From positions 1 through 42,118 of the forward strand of contig NZ_JASLER010000068.1 in assembly GCF_030151085.1 (NCBI RefSeq): a stretch of DNA of 42,118 bases, read 5' to 3'. Positions 33,684 through 41,986 of this stretch are shown piece by piece. The first letter of the stretch is position 1. The number at the start of each line of letters is the position of its first letter. The position numbers were made by a program, and so were the translations under genes. The notes beneath the pieces were generated by a model. That model was not told the DNA's origin and made no database searches. It saw nothing but the letters and a program-made list of their open reading frames with translations. This stretch comes from Bacteroides sp. (GTDB taxonomy: Bacteria; Bacteroidota; Bacteroidia; Bacteroidales; Bacteroidaceae).

Positions 33684-33772
33684 TTAAGAATTAGAAATTA
33701 AAAATTAAAAGCTGCGCAAGGTTATGAGGTGATTCTCTGACTGCGCAGCTTTTAATTTTTAATTCTTAATTA
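33681..33772. terminator. Long inverted repeat between convergent genes
   Basis: The left arm (33681-33717, ending AAAAGCTGCGCA) and right arm (33742-33772, starting TGCGCAGCTTTT) are nearly perfect reverse complements; the left arm has an extra 8-base AGAAATTA duplication. The transporter's TAA is part of the arm. The T-rich flanks on both sides fit a bidirectional terminator. Confidence 0.85.
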
Positions 33773-33773
33773 C

Positions 33774-34271
33774 TCAAATTTCCATCCCCATTATATAATC
33801 ATTCATATAATATCCGTTTCCTATCTCGAAATCACCTTCTCTTAATTTTCTCATTCCCATACGTTCGTAGAAATTCAATGCCTTGTTGTGGCGATTTACA
33901 TTTAATTCCATTAGGCATGGGGTGGGATGTACTTCTTTAATATACTTAATGGCTTCGCGGAACAGAAAGCTGCCGCAATGTGCACCTTGGTAAGCAGGGA
34001 GCACATAAATCTTTTGCAAGTGGAACACATCCTCGCCTTGAGGTTGTACTGAAACATAACCGGCTATTTTACTTTCATCATAGGCGAGGAAATAAACGTG
34101 ACCTTCTTCTGCCATCTGTTTGCGAATGTTGTCCAATGAATACATCCATTCCATCATATAATCAATCTGTTCAGGTGTGAGAATTTCCTGATACGTGCTG
34201 GGGAATATTTGCCGGGCGAGTGTTTGTATCAGTTCGCAATCAGCAAGAGTGGCTTTTCTAAGAGTAAACAT
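33774..34271 (-). CDS. GNAT-family N-acetyltransferase
   Basis: A 165-residue GCN5-type acetyltransferase. The acetyl-CoA-binding region is VLPAYQGAHCGSFLFREAIKYIKE (about 90-113), followed by LMELNVNRHNKALNFYERMGM, the C-terminal motif B. The acceptor (amine, protein or amino acid) cannot be told. It is convergent with the transporter and divergent from the hydrogenase operon; the two -7 boxes are only about 30 bases apart. Confidence 0.88.
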   Translation of the reverse strand: MFTLRKATLADCELIQTLARQIFPSTYQEILTPEQIDYMMEWMYSLDNIRKQMAEEGHVYFLAYDESKIAGYVSVQPQGEDVFHLQKIYVLPAYQGAHCGSFLFREAIKYIKEVHPTPCLMELNVNRHNKALNFYERMGMRKLREGDFEIGNGYYMNDYIMGMEI

Positions 34272-34299
34272 ATCTATCGTATTTAATTTGTTATGACTA

Positions 34300-34345
34300 C
34301 AAAGTTATACTTTTTATGCCAATTACAAAACAATCACTATCTTTG
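34300..34345. promoter_or_regulatory. Divergent promoter pair, acetyltransferase and hydrogenase operon
   Basis: Minus-strand TAACTTTG (34300-34307) serves the acetyltransferase, and plus-strand TATCTTTG (34338-34345), 37 bases before the ATG, serves the hydrogenase. Both are perfect TAnnTTTG boxes. Because they sit within 46 bases, the two promoters overlap and may interfere. Confidence 0.55.
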
Positions 34346-34382
34346 CAAATGTTACAACCTAACTAATTTTGGCTGAAAAAAT

Positions 34383-35843
34383 ATGGCATTTACAAACAAC
34401 ATTATGATTGTTCGCCACAGACTGCTCAAAGAGCTGGTGAAACTGTGGAACGACAACGAACTTGTAGAAAAGATTGACCGTTTACCAATTGAATTGAGTC
34501 CGAGAAGATCGAAGCATGCCGGACGTTGTTGCGTGCATAAAGAGCGCGCTGTGTGGAAATATAAATCATTACCCTTGCTAGGACTCGATATGGAGGATGA
34601 ACAAGATGAATTGACTCCTTTATCTGAGTATGCAGCCCGTGCAATGGATCGGGCGGAAAATGGTCAGCCCAAAGATAACATCATGTGCGTCATTGACGAA
34701 GCTTGTTCGGCTTGCGTGCAGATCAATTATGAAATTACTAACCTGTGTCGTGGATGTACTGCCCGTAGTTGCCAGACTAATTGCCCTAAGAAAGCGGTAC
34801 ATGTGAAAGAGAGTGGTCAGGCATGGATCGATCATGATACGTGTATCAGTTGTGGTATTTGCCATAAGAGTTGTCCTTATCATGCCATCGTATACATTCC
34901 GGTACCCTGTGAAGAAGCTTGTCCGGTGAAGGCTATCAGCAAAGATGAAAAGGGAATAGAACACATTGATGAAAGTAAATGCATTTATTGTGGTAAATGC
35001 CTGAATGCTTGTCCGTTTGGGGCAATATTCGAGGTGTCTCAAGTATTTGATATTCTACATAGAATCCGTAAAGGAGAAAAGATGATAGCCATTGTAGCAC
35101 CCTCTATTTTGGGACAATTCAAGACTTCCATCGAACAAGTATATGGAGCGCTGAAAGCTATAGGGTTTACAGATGTTATAGAAGTGGCTCAGGGAGCTAT
35201 GGATACAGTCAGCAACGAAGCCCATGAACTGATTGAAAAATTAGAAGAAGGACAGAGTTTCATGACAACATCTTGTTGTCCGTCTTATGTTGAATTGGTC
35301 AATAAGCATATCCCCGGAATGAAACCTTTCGTATCGGGAACAGGTTCACCTATGTATTATACTGCTCGCATTGCGAAAGAAAAGTATCCGGACGGACAAG
35401 TAGTTTTCATTGGTCCATGTGTGGCTAAACGCAAAGAAGCCCAACGGGACGAAGCCGTAGATTTCGTGATGACTTTTGAGGAAGTGGCGTCAGTTTGGGC
35501 AGGATTGAATATTGAATTGGAGCAAACATCTCCTTATTTAATGCCCTATATTTCTGTGCGCGAAGCTCATGGATTTGCACAAGCAGGAGGCGTTATGGGA
35601 GCTGTAAAGGCATATCTGAAAGATGAAGCAGATAAAATCAATGCTGTACAGGTTGCCAATCTGGATAAGAAGAATATAGGTTCATTGCGTGCTTTTGCCA
35701 AATCGGGTAAAGCTCCGGGACAGTTTGTTGAAGTTATGGCATGTGAAGGTGGTTGTATTACCGGACCTTGTGCACATAATGAGCTTGCAGCCGGTAAACG
35801 CCAATTTCAACAAGAGTTGGCAAAACAAGAGAAAACTTATTAA
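34383..35843 (+). CDS. Monomeric [FeFe] hydrogenase, group B-like
   Basis: A 486-residue hydrogenase with an N-terminal helical region, three cysteine-rich ferredoxin-like segments (about 101-141, 152-182 and 195-214) and a C-terminal H-cluster domain. The H-cluster motifs are TSCCPSY (296-302), GPCVAKRKEA (344-353) and VMACEGGCITGPC (451-463). Compared with classical TSCCPAW, MPCxxKxxE and ExMACxxGCxxGGGQ they show W to Y, M to G, and a diverged tail, as in group B enzymes. It should catalyse H2 formation or uptake with ferredoxin during fermentation. It heads the operon with the maturases hydE, hydG and hydF. Confidence 0.85.
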   Translation: MAFTNNIMIVRHRLLKELVKLWNDNELVEKIDRLPIELSPRRSKHAGRCCVHKERAVWKYKSLPLLGLDMEDEQDELTPLSEYAARAMDRAENGQPKDNIMCVIDEACSACVQINYEITNLCRGCTARSCQTNCPKKAVHVKESGQAWIDHDTCISCGICHKSCPYHAIVYIPVPCEEACPVKAISKDEKGIEHIDESKCIYCGKCLNACPFGAIFEVSQVFDILHRIRKGEKMIAIVAPSILGQFKTSIEQVYGALKAIGFTDVIEVAQGAMDTVSNEAHELIEKLEEGQSFMTTSCCPSYVELVNKHIPGMKPFVSGTGSPMYYTARIAKEKYPDGQVVFIGPCVAKRKEAQRDEAVDFVMTFEEVASVWAGLNIELEQTSPYLMPYISVREAHGFAQAGGVMGAVKAYLKDEADKINAVQVANLDKKNIGSLRAFAKSGKAPGQFVEVMACEGGCITGPCAHNELAAGKRQFQQELAKQEKTY

Positions 35844-35857
35844 ATGAAGAATGTAGA

Positions 35858-36895
35858 TTGAAAAATTCTATTGACAAATTGCGCCGGGAATGGAAGTTAA
35901 GTGCTGACGAATATAAGAAGCTTTTGTTATGCGAGGATGTAGAAATCCTACAATATTTGCAAGAGCAGGCACAAGAAGTGGCTTACATGCATTTTGGAAA
36001 TAGGATTTTCATTCGCGGACTGATTGAGATAACGAATCGTTGCCGTAATAATTGCTATTATTGTGGAATACGGAAAGGAAACAGGGATATTCCTCGTTAT
36101 GAATTAACGCACGAAGAAATTCTGGCGTGTTGTCGTGAAGGGTATCAACTTGGATTCCGTACTTTTGTGTTGCAAGGTGGCGAGTTCCCGGAGGTGAAGG
36201 ATAATTGGATAACTGAAATTGTTGCCGCTATTCGTTCGTCGTTTCCGGATTGTGCCATTACTTTATCGTTAGGTGAGAAATCCCGTGAAGTATACGAACG
36301 TTTCTTTCAGGCGGGTGCCAACCGATATTTATTACGACATGAGACTTATAATGAAGAGCATTATCGTGTGCTTCATCCTGAAGAAATGTCACTAACCCGT
36401 CGATTACAATGTTTGGACTGGCTTAAAGAGATCGGCTATCAGGTAGGGACAGGGATTATGGTAGGTAGTCCTCAACAAACTATTGATCACTTAGTTGAGG
36501 ATATACTTTATATTGGACGGTTTCAACCTGAGATGATCGGTATCGGTCCTTTCCTTCCACATCGTGATACGCCATTTGCTGCGTGTTTGCCCGGAAATAT
36601 GGAACTGACTTTGAAGTTACTTTCTATTTTCCGTTTGATGCATCCCACCGCACTAATTCCTTCGACTACAGCCTTGGCAACACTTGCACCCGAAGGACGG
36701 GAGCGGGGAATACTTGCCGGAGCCAACGTCGTCATGCCCAATCTTTCTCCGCAGTCTCAGCGGAAAAATTATTCTCTATATGACAACAAAGCCTCATTGG
36801 GTGCCGAAGCCGCCGAAGGATTGATGAAGTTAGAGGAAAGGCTGAAACGAATTGGTTATGAGATTTCGAAAGAAAGAGGAGACTATAAACAGTGA
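35858..36895 (+). CDS. hydE: [FeFe] hydrogenase maturase HydE (radical SAM)
   Basis: A 345-residue radical SAM enzyme with C62-x3-C66-x2-C69 (CRNNCYYC) as the cluster site, part of H-cluster 2Fe subunit synthesis. The next conserved blocks (GEFPEVKDNW, LRHETYNEEHYRVLHP, GIGPFLPHRDTP) are HydE-like. The only in-frame start that keeps the family length is TTG 35858; the ATGs just upstream are in other frames. The stop codon lies inside an intergenic repeat. hydE follows the hydrogenase by 14 bp. Confidence 0.92.
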   Translation: MKNSIDKLRREWKLSADEYKKLLLCEDVEILQYLQEQAQEVAYMHFGNRIFIRGLIEITNRCRNNCYYCGIRKGNRDIPRYELTHEEILACCREGYQLGFRTFVLQGGEFPEVKDNWITEIVAAIRSSFPDCAITLSLGEKSREVYERFFQAGANRYLLRHETYNEEHYRVLHPEEMSLTRRLQCLDWLKEIGYQVGTGIMVGSPQQTIDHLVEDILYIGRFQPEMIGIGPFLPHRDTPFAACLPGNMELTLKLLSIFRLMHPTALIPSTTALATLAPEGRERGILAGANVVMPNLSPQSQRKNYSLYDNKASLGAEAAEGLMKLEERLKRIGYEISKERGDYKQ

Positions 36896-36984
36896 TTAGT
36901 TCTATAGTGATTAGTGATTAGTTGGCTGCGCAAAAATGCGGCACGGTAATCATTAATCACTAATCACTAATCATTAATCACTAT
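36891..36984 (+). repeat. Inverted array of GTGATTAGT units between hydE and hydG
   Basis: Three direct copies (36892-36931) face inverted copies ACTAATCAC/TTAATCAC (36948-36982) around a GC-rich centre (GGCTGCGCAAAAATGCGGCA). The hydE stop codon (36893-36895) is part of the first copy. The same unit makes up the repeat at 24018. It could form a hairpin and lower hydG expression relative to hydE. Confidence 0.7.
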
Positions 36985-36989
36985 TTTTT

Positions 36990-38411
36990 ATGATCTATAA
37001 TGTAAAATCAAAACAAGCGGAAGAATTTATCAACCATCAGGAGATACAGGACACACTGGAGTATGCCCGGGTGAATCGTAGTAACCGGTCGTTGATAGAA
37101 AGCTTGATTGAGAAGGCTGCTTTGTATCAAGGACTTTCTCATAGAGAAGCAGCATTGCTGTTAGAGTGTGATGAACCTGATCTGACCGAACGTATCTTCC
37201 ATTTAGCGAAGGAAATCAAACAAAAGTTTTATGGCAATCGTATAGTTATGTTTGCCCCGTTATATCTTTCCAATTATTGCATAAATGGTTGTGTATATTG
37301 TCCTTATCATGCTAAGAACCGTACAATAGCCCGTAAGAAGTTGACGCAGGAAGAGATACAGCAGGAGGTTATTGCTCTTCAGGATATGGGTCACAAGCGT
37401 TTGGCTTTGGAAGCTGGTGAAGATCCTCGACGCAATCCGATAGATTATATATTGGAATCTATTCAAACTATATATAGCATTCACCACAAGAATGGAGCTA
37501 TCCGCAGAGTGAATGTAAATATTGCTGCAACAACGGTAGAGAATTATCGTCGTTTGAGAGATGCGGGCATAGGTACTTATATTCTCTTTCAGGAGACTTA
37601 TCACAAGGTAAATTATGAAGCTTTGCACCCCACAGGTCCTAAGAGCGATTATGCTTATCATACCGAAGCGATGGATCGTGCTATGGAAGGCGGGATAGAT
37701 GATGTTGGGGTAGGAGTTTTATTTGGACTGAACACTTACCGTTACGATTTCGTCGGTCTGCTGATGCATGCCGAGCATTTGGAAGCCGCATTCGGAGTAG
37801 GTCCGCATACCATTAGTGTTCCGAGAATTTGCCCGGCAGATGATATCTCGACACAAGATTTCCCGAATGCTATTTCTGACGAGATCTTCAGTAAGATTAT
37901 TGCTGTAACTCGAATTGCCGTACCGTATACGGGCATGATTATCTCTACCCGCGAATCGGAGGCTGTACGCCGACGGGTGCTCGAACTAGGTATCTCTCAG
38001 ATTAGTGGTGGCTCTCGTACCAGCGTTGGAGGCTATGCTGTGCCGGAAACGGAAGAAGAGAACTCCGCACAGTTCGATGTAAGCGACCGCCGTACCTTGG
38101 ATGAAGTGGTCAACTGGCTTCTCGATTTAGGACATATCCCCAGCTTCTGTACAGCTTGCTATCGTGAAGGGCGTACAGGCGATCGTTTCATGTCCCTTGT
38201 CAAACGTGGGCAGATAGCAAACTGTTGCCAGCCCAATGCGCTGATGACATTGAAAGAATATTTGGAGGATTACGCTTCACCTGATACTTTGGAGAAAGGA
38301 ATACGTTTGATTCGCAAAGAAATAGAACATATTCCTAATCCTAAAATAAAAGAGATTGCTATCAGAAATTTGCAAGAAATAGAGAATGGAAAAAGAGATT
38401 TCAGATTCTAG
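36990..38411 (+). CDS. hydG: [FeFe] hydrogenase maturase HydG (radical SAM tyrosine lyase)
   Basis: A 473-residue enzyme related to ThiH. It has the radical SAM motif C97-x3-C101-x2-C104 (CINGCVYC) and a C-terminal second cluster site (CTACYREGRTGDRF ... NCCQPNAL). Family members split tyrosine to make CO and cyanide ligands on an Fe-cysteine unit. The length is normal and the C-terminal cluster, which separates HydG from ThiH, is present. It stands between hydE and hydF in the same direction. Confidence 0.95.
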   Translation: MIYNVKSKQAEEFINHQEIQDTLEYARVNRSNRSLIESLIEKAALYQGLSHREAALLLECDEPDLTERIFHLAKEIKQKFYGNRIVMFAPLYLSNYCINGCVYCPYHAKNRTIARKKLTQEEIQQEVIALQDMGHKRLALEAGEDPRRNPIDYILESIQTIYSIHHKNGAIRRVNVNIAATTVENYRRLRDAGIGTYILFQETYHKVNYEALHPTGPKSDYAYHTEAMDRAMEGGIDDVGVGVLFGLNTYRYDFVGLLMHAEHLEAAFGVGPHTISVPRICPADDISTQDFPNAISDEIFSKIIAVTRIAVPYTGMIISTRESEAVRRRVLELGISQISGGSRTSVGGYAVPETEEENSAQFDVSDRRTLDEVVNWLLDLGHIPSFCTACYREGRTGDRFMSLVKRGQIANCCQPNALMTLKEYLEDYASPDTLEKGIRLIRKEIEHIPNPKIKEIAIRNLQEIENGKRDFRF

Positions 38412-38473
38412 GGGCGTAGCGCCTCCGCAGACTTCCCATTCATGTGATTGCGTAACTCAATATATTAATTTAT

Positions 38474-39661
38474 ATGCATCAAACTCCTAACGCCAGTCGG
38501 CTGCACATCGCTCTCTTTGGACGGCGCAACAGTGGTAAATCCAGTCTTATCAATGCTTTGACGGGACAGGATACTGCTCTTGTATCGGCTACTCCCGGTA
38601 CTACTACCGATCCTGTGTCGAAGGCAATGGAAATACAACCTCTTGGTGCTTGTCTCTTTATAGATACGCCTGGTTTTGATGATGATCAGCATGAATTGGG
38701 AACGATGCGCATTGAACGCACGTTGAAGACGATTGAAAAAACCGATATTGCCCTACTTCTCTGTGAAGATGGAGGAGAGCTGGAAAAGGAATGGGTGAGT
38801 CTATTGGCTGAACGCGATATTCCTGTAGTTTTGATTCTAAATAAAGCCGATATACTTTCTGATGCCGATAAACTTGCATTGCATATAAAAGAGAATTGTG
38901 GACAATTTCCTATAATTGTCAGTGCCAAAGAACGCCAGGGTATTCAAAATATCTATCAGTCAATTCTTGAAAAGCTGCCCGAAAACTTTGGCGAACAAAC
39001 CATTACCGGTGATTTAGTAAGAGAAGGAGATGTGGTGCTTCTAGTAATGCCCCAAGATTTGCAAGCCCCCAAGGGACGGCTTATTCTTCCCCAAGTACAA
39101 ACTATCCGCGAACTATTGGATAAGAAATGCCTGGTAATGAGCTGCACAACAGACAAACTGCAAGAGACCTTGCGTGCTCTTGTTAATCCTCCGAAACTGA
39201 TTATTACAGATTCGCAAGCCTTTTCCATTGTCTACCAACAGAAACCGGTTGAGAGCTTGCTCACCTCCTTTTCTGTTCTCTTTGCCGGCTATAAGGGGGA
39301 CATCGATTACTTTATTCAAGGTGCATCGGCTATCAGCAAACTTACAGAACAATCTCGCGTATTGATAGCCGAAGCCTGCACTCACGCTCCTCTTACAGAA
39401 GATATTGGCAGAGTAAAACTTCCCCGGCTATTACGAAATCGTATTGGTGAGAGTTTGCAAATAGATATCGTTTCCGGCAATGATTTTCCAAAAGATTTGT
39501 CGGACTATGATCTTATTATCCATTGTGGAGCCTGTATGTTCAATCGTAAATATGTGCTCAGCCGTATAGCACATTCCCGTACTCAGAATATTCCGATGAC
39601 AAATTATGGAGTGGCGATTGCCTATTTGAGTGGCATTTTGGATAAGATATCTATTGTGTAG
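38474..39661 (+). CDS. hydF: [FeFe] hydrogenase maturase HydF (GTPase scaffold)
   Basis: A 395-residue HydF. It has an N-terminal Era-like GTPase domain with GRRNSGKSS (16-24), the DTPG switch (64-67) and NKAD (123-126), then a dimerisation domain and a C-terminal cluster domain with C302-x-H304 and H350-C351-x2-C354 (HCGAC). It carries the assembled 2Fe precursor to the hydrogenase apoprotein. A short GGCG/CGCC hairpin is in the 62-bp gap before it. It is convergent with the trimeric hydrogenase genes. Confidence 0.95.
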   Translation: MHQTPNASRLHIALFGRRNSGKSSLINALTGQDTALVSATPGTTTDPVSKAMEIQPLGACLFIDTPGFDDDQHELGTMRIERTLKTIEKTDIALLLCEDGGELEKEWVSLLAERDIPVVLILNKADILSDADKLALHIKENCGQFPIIVSAKERQGIQNIYQSILEKLPENFGEQTITGDLVREGDVVLLVMPQDLQAPKGRLILPQVQTIRELLDKKCLVMSCTTDKLQETLRALVNPPKLIITDSQAFSIVYQQKPVESLLTSFSVLFAGYKGDIDYFIQGASAISKLTEQSRVLIAEACTHAPLTEDIGRVKLPRLLRNRIGESLQIDIVSGNDFPKDLSDYDLIIHCGACMFNRKYVLSRIAHSRTQNIPMTNYGVAIAYLSGILDKISIV

Positions 39662-39703
39662 CTGCGTTAGCTTACACACATATAAGTGTGAGCCAACGCA
39701 GCT
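39660..39703. terminator. Terminator hairpin between hydF and the - strand hydrogenase operon
   Basis: AGCTGCGTT (39660-39668) pairs with AACGCAGCT (39695-39703), and inside it GCTTACAC pairs with GTGTGAGC. It overlaps the hydF stop codon and ends before the convergent NuoE-like gene. The flanks are not strongly T-rich, so termination strength is uncertain. Confidence 0.7.
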
Positions 39704-39712
39704 ATAAGTGTT

Positions 39713-40189
39713 TTATTCCAGTTCTTCAAGAATTCTTTTCACATCAATGGGCTGTAACCTGCCATACACCTTTTCGCCTATCATTACTACCGGCGCCAGT
39801 CCGCAGGCACCAACACAACGTAAGCAATCCAGTGAGAACTTACCATCCGGGGTTGTTTCTCCTACTTCTATTCCCAGTACACGTTTAAATTCTTCCAATA
39901 ACTTCTCCGAACCTCGTACATAGCATGCCGTTCCCATACATACTGAAATAGGATATTTTCCTTTTGCAGTCATAGTAAAGAAGGTATAGAATGTAACTAC
40001 CCCATACACACGAGATACGGGAATATTCAGTTTATGAGCAATGATGCGTTGCATGTCTTCGGGCAGATACCCGTGCAGATGCTGTGCTTCATGCAATATA
40101 TTGATGAGTTCGCCCGGCTGATTGTCATACTTGTCGCAAATGGCACGTACTTGGTCGGCAACGTCACAGGCTAATTTTATCTCTGACAT
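39713..40189 (-). CDS. NuoE-like [2Fe-2S] subunit of trimeric hydrogenase (HydC)
   Basis: A 158-residue thioredoxin-fold ferredoxin subunit with a helical N-terminus and the four NuoE-type ligands C84, C89 (CMGTAC) and C125, C129 (CVGAC). Subunits of this type pair with a NuoF-like flavin subunit and an iron-hydrogenase subunit in NAD(P)H-linked or electron-bifurcating complexes. It is the last gene of the - strand operon, 18 bp downstream of the catalytic subunit. Confidence 0.9.
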   Translation of the reverse strand: MSEIKLACDVADQVRAICDKYDNQPGELINILHEAQHLHGYLPEDMQRIIAHKLNIPVSRVYGVVTFYTFFTMTAKGKYPISVCMGTACYVRGSEKLLEEFKRVLGIEVGETTPDGKFSLDCLRCVGACGLAPVVMIGEKVYGRLQPIDVKRILEELE

Positions 40190-40207
40190 AGTTTTCCGTT
40201 TTAGAGG

Positions 40208-41974
40208 TTAATCAATCGACTTATTGAAATAATGCGTATGAAGCAACTTCTCCGACTTCTCACTGAGTGGTTTGCCAAGATATTCCTCATACAATGTTTT
40301 GATGTACGGATTATCGTGGGACTTTCGGAACGGCTTCGTTGCGTCTTCCCGGTAAAGTGCATTGGCGCGGGCATAAAGTACGTCAGAATTACCGTGATGT
40401 AATGGTTGTCCGCCACCACCGATGCATCCTCCGGGACATGCCATGATTTCAATTACATGGTACTCATTATTTCCATTGCGAATGTCCTCCAATAACTGTC
40501 GGGCGTTACCTAATCCATGAGCAATGCCCACTTTTAGTTCAAAACCATCCAAGTCGATCGTAGCTCGGCGTACTCCTGCCAATCCACGTACTTTCTCAAA
40601 GTTTACATTCATCAATGGCTTGCCTGTGTAGATTTCGTATACCGAACGAAGTGCAGCCTCCATTACACCACCCGTTGTACCGAATATTACACCGGCCCCG
40701 GTAGATGTACCCATCGGTTGATCAAATTCCATATCCGGTAAAAGGGTAAAGCCGATGTTGGCACGTTTGATAAGCCTTGCCAATTCACGGGTCGAGATAG
40801 AATAATCTACATCCGGATTACCATTCGTCTTGAACTCGTCCCGGTCGCATTCGTACTTCTTGGCCAGACACGGCATGATGGATACCACTACCAATTTCTC
40901 CCGTGGAATTCCCATCTTCTCCGCCCAATACGTCTTGGCGATAGACCCGAACATCTGCTGTGGAGAACGTGCAGTGGACGGTATATCGAGCATATCCGGG
41001 AAGTGGTGTTCGAAGAAGTTCACCCATGCCGGACAACAGGAGGTAAGAATAGGCAGGCGAACTGACTTGTCACCGTCCAAGAAACGTGTCAAGCGGTTCA
41101 GTATTTCAGAGCCTTCTTCCATTATTGTGAGGTCGGCAGCAAAATCCGTGTCAAAGACATAATCGAAGCCCAGTTCACGAAGGGCATACACCATCTTTCC
41201 CGTTACCAGCGAACCGGGAGGTAAACCGAATTCTTCACCCAATGCAGCACGTACCGCAGGGGCGGTTTGTACGACGACAATCTTATTCGGATTTTCCAAG
41301 TCTTCCAGCAATCGATTAGTATGGTCACGTTCAGTCAGTGCACCTACCGGACATACAGCAACGCATTGTCCGCAATAGGTACATTCGCTATCTTTCATCA
41401 TCTGGTCAAATGCAGGTGCTATCGTTGTATTGAAGCCACGGCGGATAGCACCCAATGCACCCACAGTCTGAACATCATTGCAAACACTTTCGCATCGGCG
41501 GCAGAAGATACATTTATCCATGTTTCGTACAATGGATGAGGTGATTTCACGCTTGCGAGGAGATAATTCTCCTCCATTAAAAGGCATTTCACGAATATTG
41601 AAACGTAGTGCCAATGTTTGCAATTCACAGTTACCACATTTAGGACAAGTAAGGCAGTCGTTCGGATGATCCGAAAGAATCAGTTCGGCTACCACCTTAC
41701 GTGCATTCATTACACGCAATGTACTGGTACGAACTACCATTCCTTCCGTACACCGGGTAGCACAGGCAGGCGCCAGGTTGCGGCGTCCTTCTACTTCCAC
41801 GACACAGATGCGGCAAGAAGCGGGATTGTTCTTAATGCAGGTTCCTTTCAGGTCGATATGACACAGGGTAGGGATATTGATGCCAATTTTCCGTGCGGCT
41901 TCCAGGATGGTAGAGCCTTCGGCTACGGTGATATAGTGGTGATCTATTTGTAGAGTAATTTGTTTTTCTTCCAT
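40208..41974 (-). CDS. Catalytic subunit of NAD(H)-linked [FeFe] hydrogenase (HydA, group A)
   Basis: A 588-residue hydrogenase. It has an N-terminal plant-type [2Fe-2S] domain (C38, C46 and further cysteines to 57), a His-Cys cluster site (HPNDCLTCPKCGNC), two [4Fe-4S] sites (C155 onward and C198 onward), then the H-cluster domain with TSCCPAW (311-317), MPCLAKKYE (367-375) and EIMACPGGCIGGGGQP. The C-terminal tail has the small-subunit domain ending with YLGKPLSEKSEKLLHTHY. All motifs are canonical, unlike the group B enzyme. With NuoF- and NuoE-like partners it should exchange electrons among H2, NAD(H) and possibly ferredoxin. Confidence 0.95.
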   Translation of the reverse strand: MEEKQITLQIDHHYITVAEGSTILEAARKIGINIPTLCHIDLKGTCIKNNPASCRICVVEVEGRRNLAPACATRCTEGMVVRTSTLRVMNARKVVAELILSDHPNDCLTCPKCGNCELQTLALRFNIREMPFNGGELSPRKREITSSIVRNMDKCIFCRRCESVCNDVQTVGALGAIRRGFNTTIAPAFDQMMKDSECTYCGQCVAVCPVGALTERDHTNRLLEDLENPNKIVVVQTAPAVRAALGEEFGLPPGSLVTGKMVYALRELGFDYVFDTDFAADLTIMEEGSEILNRLTRFLDGDKSVRLPILTSCCPAWVNFFEHHFPDMLDIPSTARSPQQMFGSIAKTYWAEKMGIPREKLVVVSIMPCLAKKYECDRDEFKTNGNPDVDYSISTRELARLIKRANIGFTLLPDMEFDQPMGTSTGAGVIFGTTGGVMEAALRSVYEIYTGKPLMNVNFEKVRGLAGVRRATIDLDGFELKVGIAHGLGNARQLLEDIRNGNNEYHVIEIMACPGGCIGGGGQPLHHGNSDVLYARANALYREDATKPFRKSHDNPYIKTLYEEYLGKPLSEKSEKLLHTHYFNKSID

Positions 41975-41986
41975 AGCAGTAAAGAT

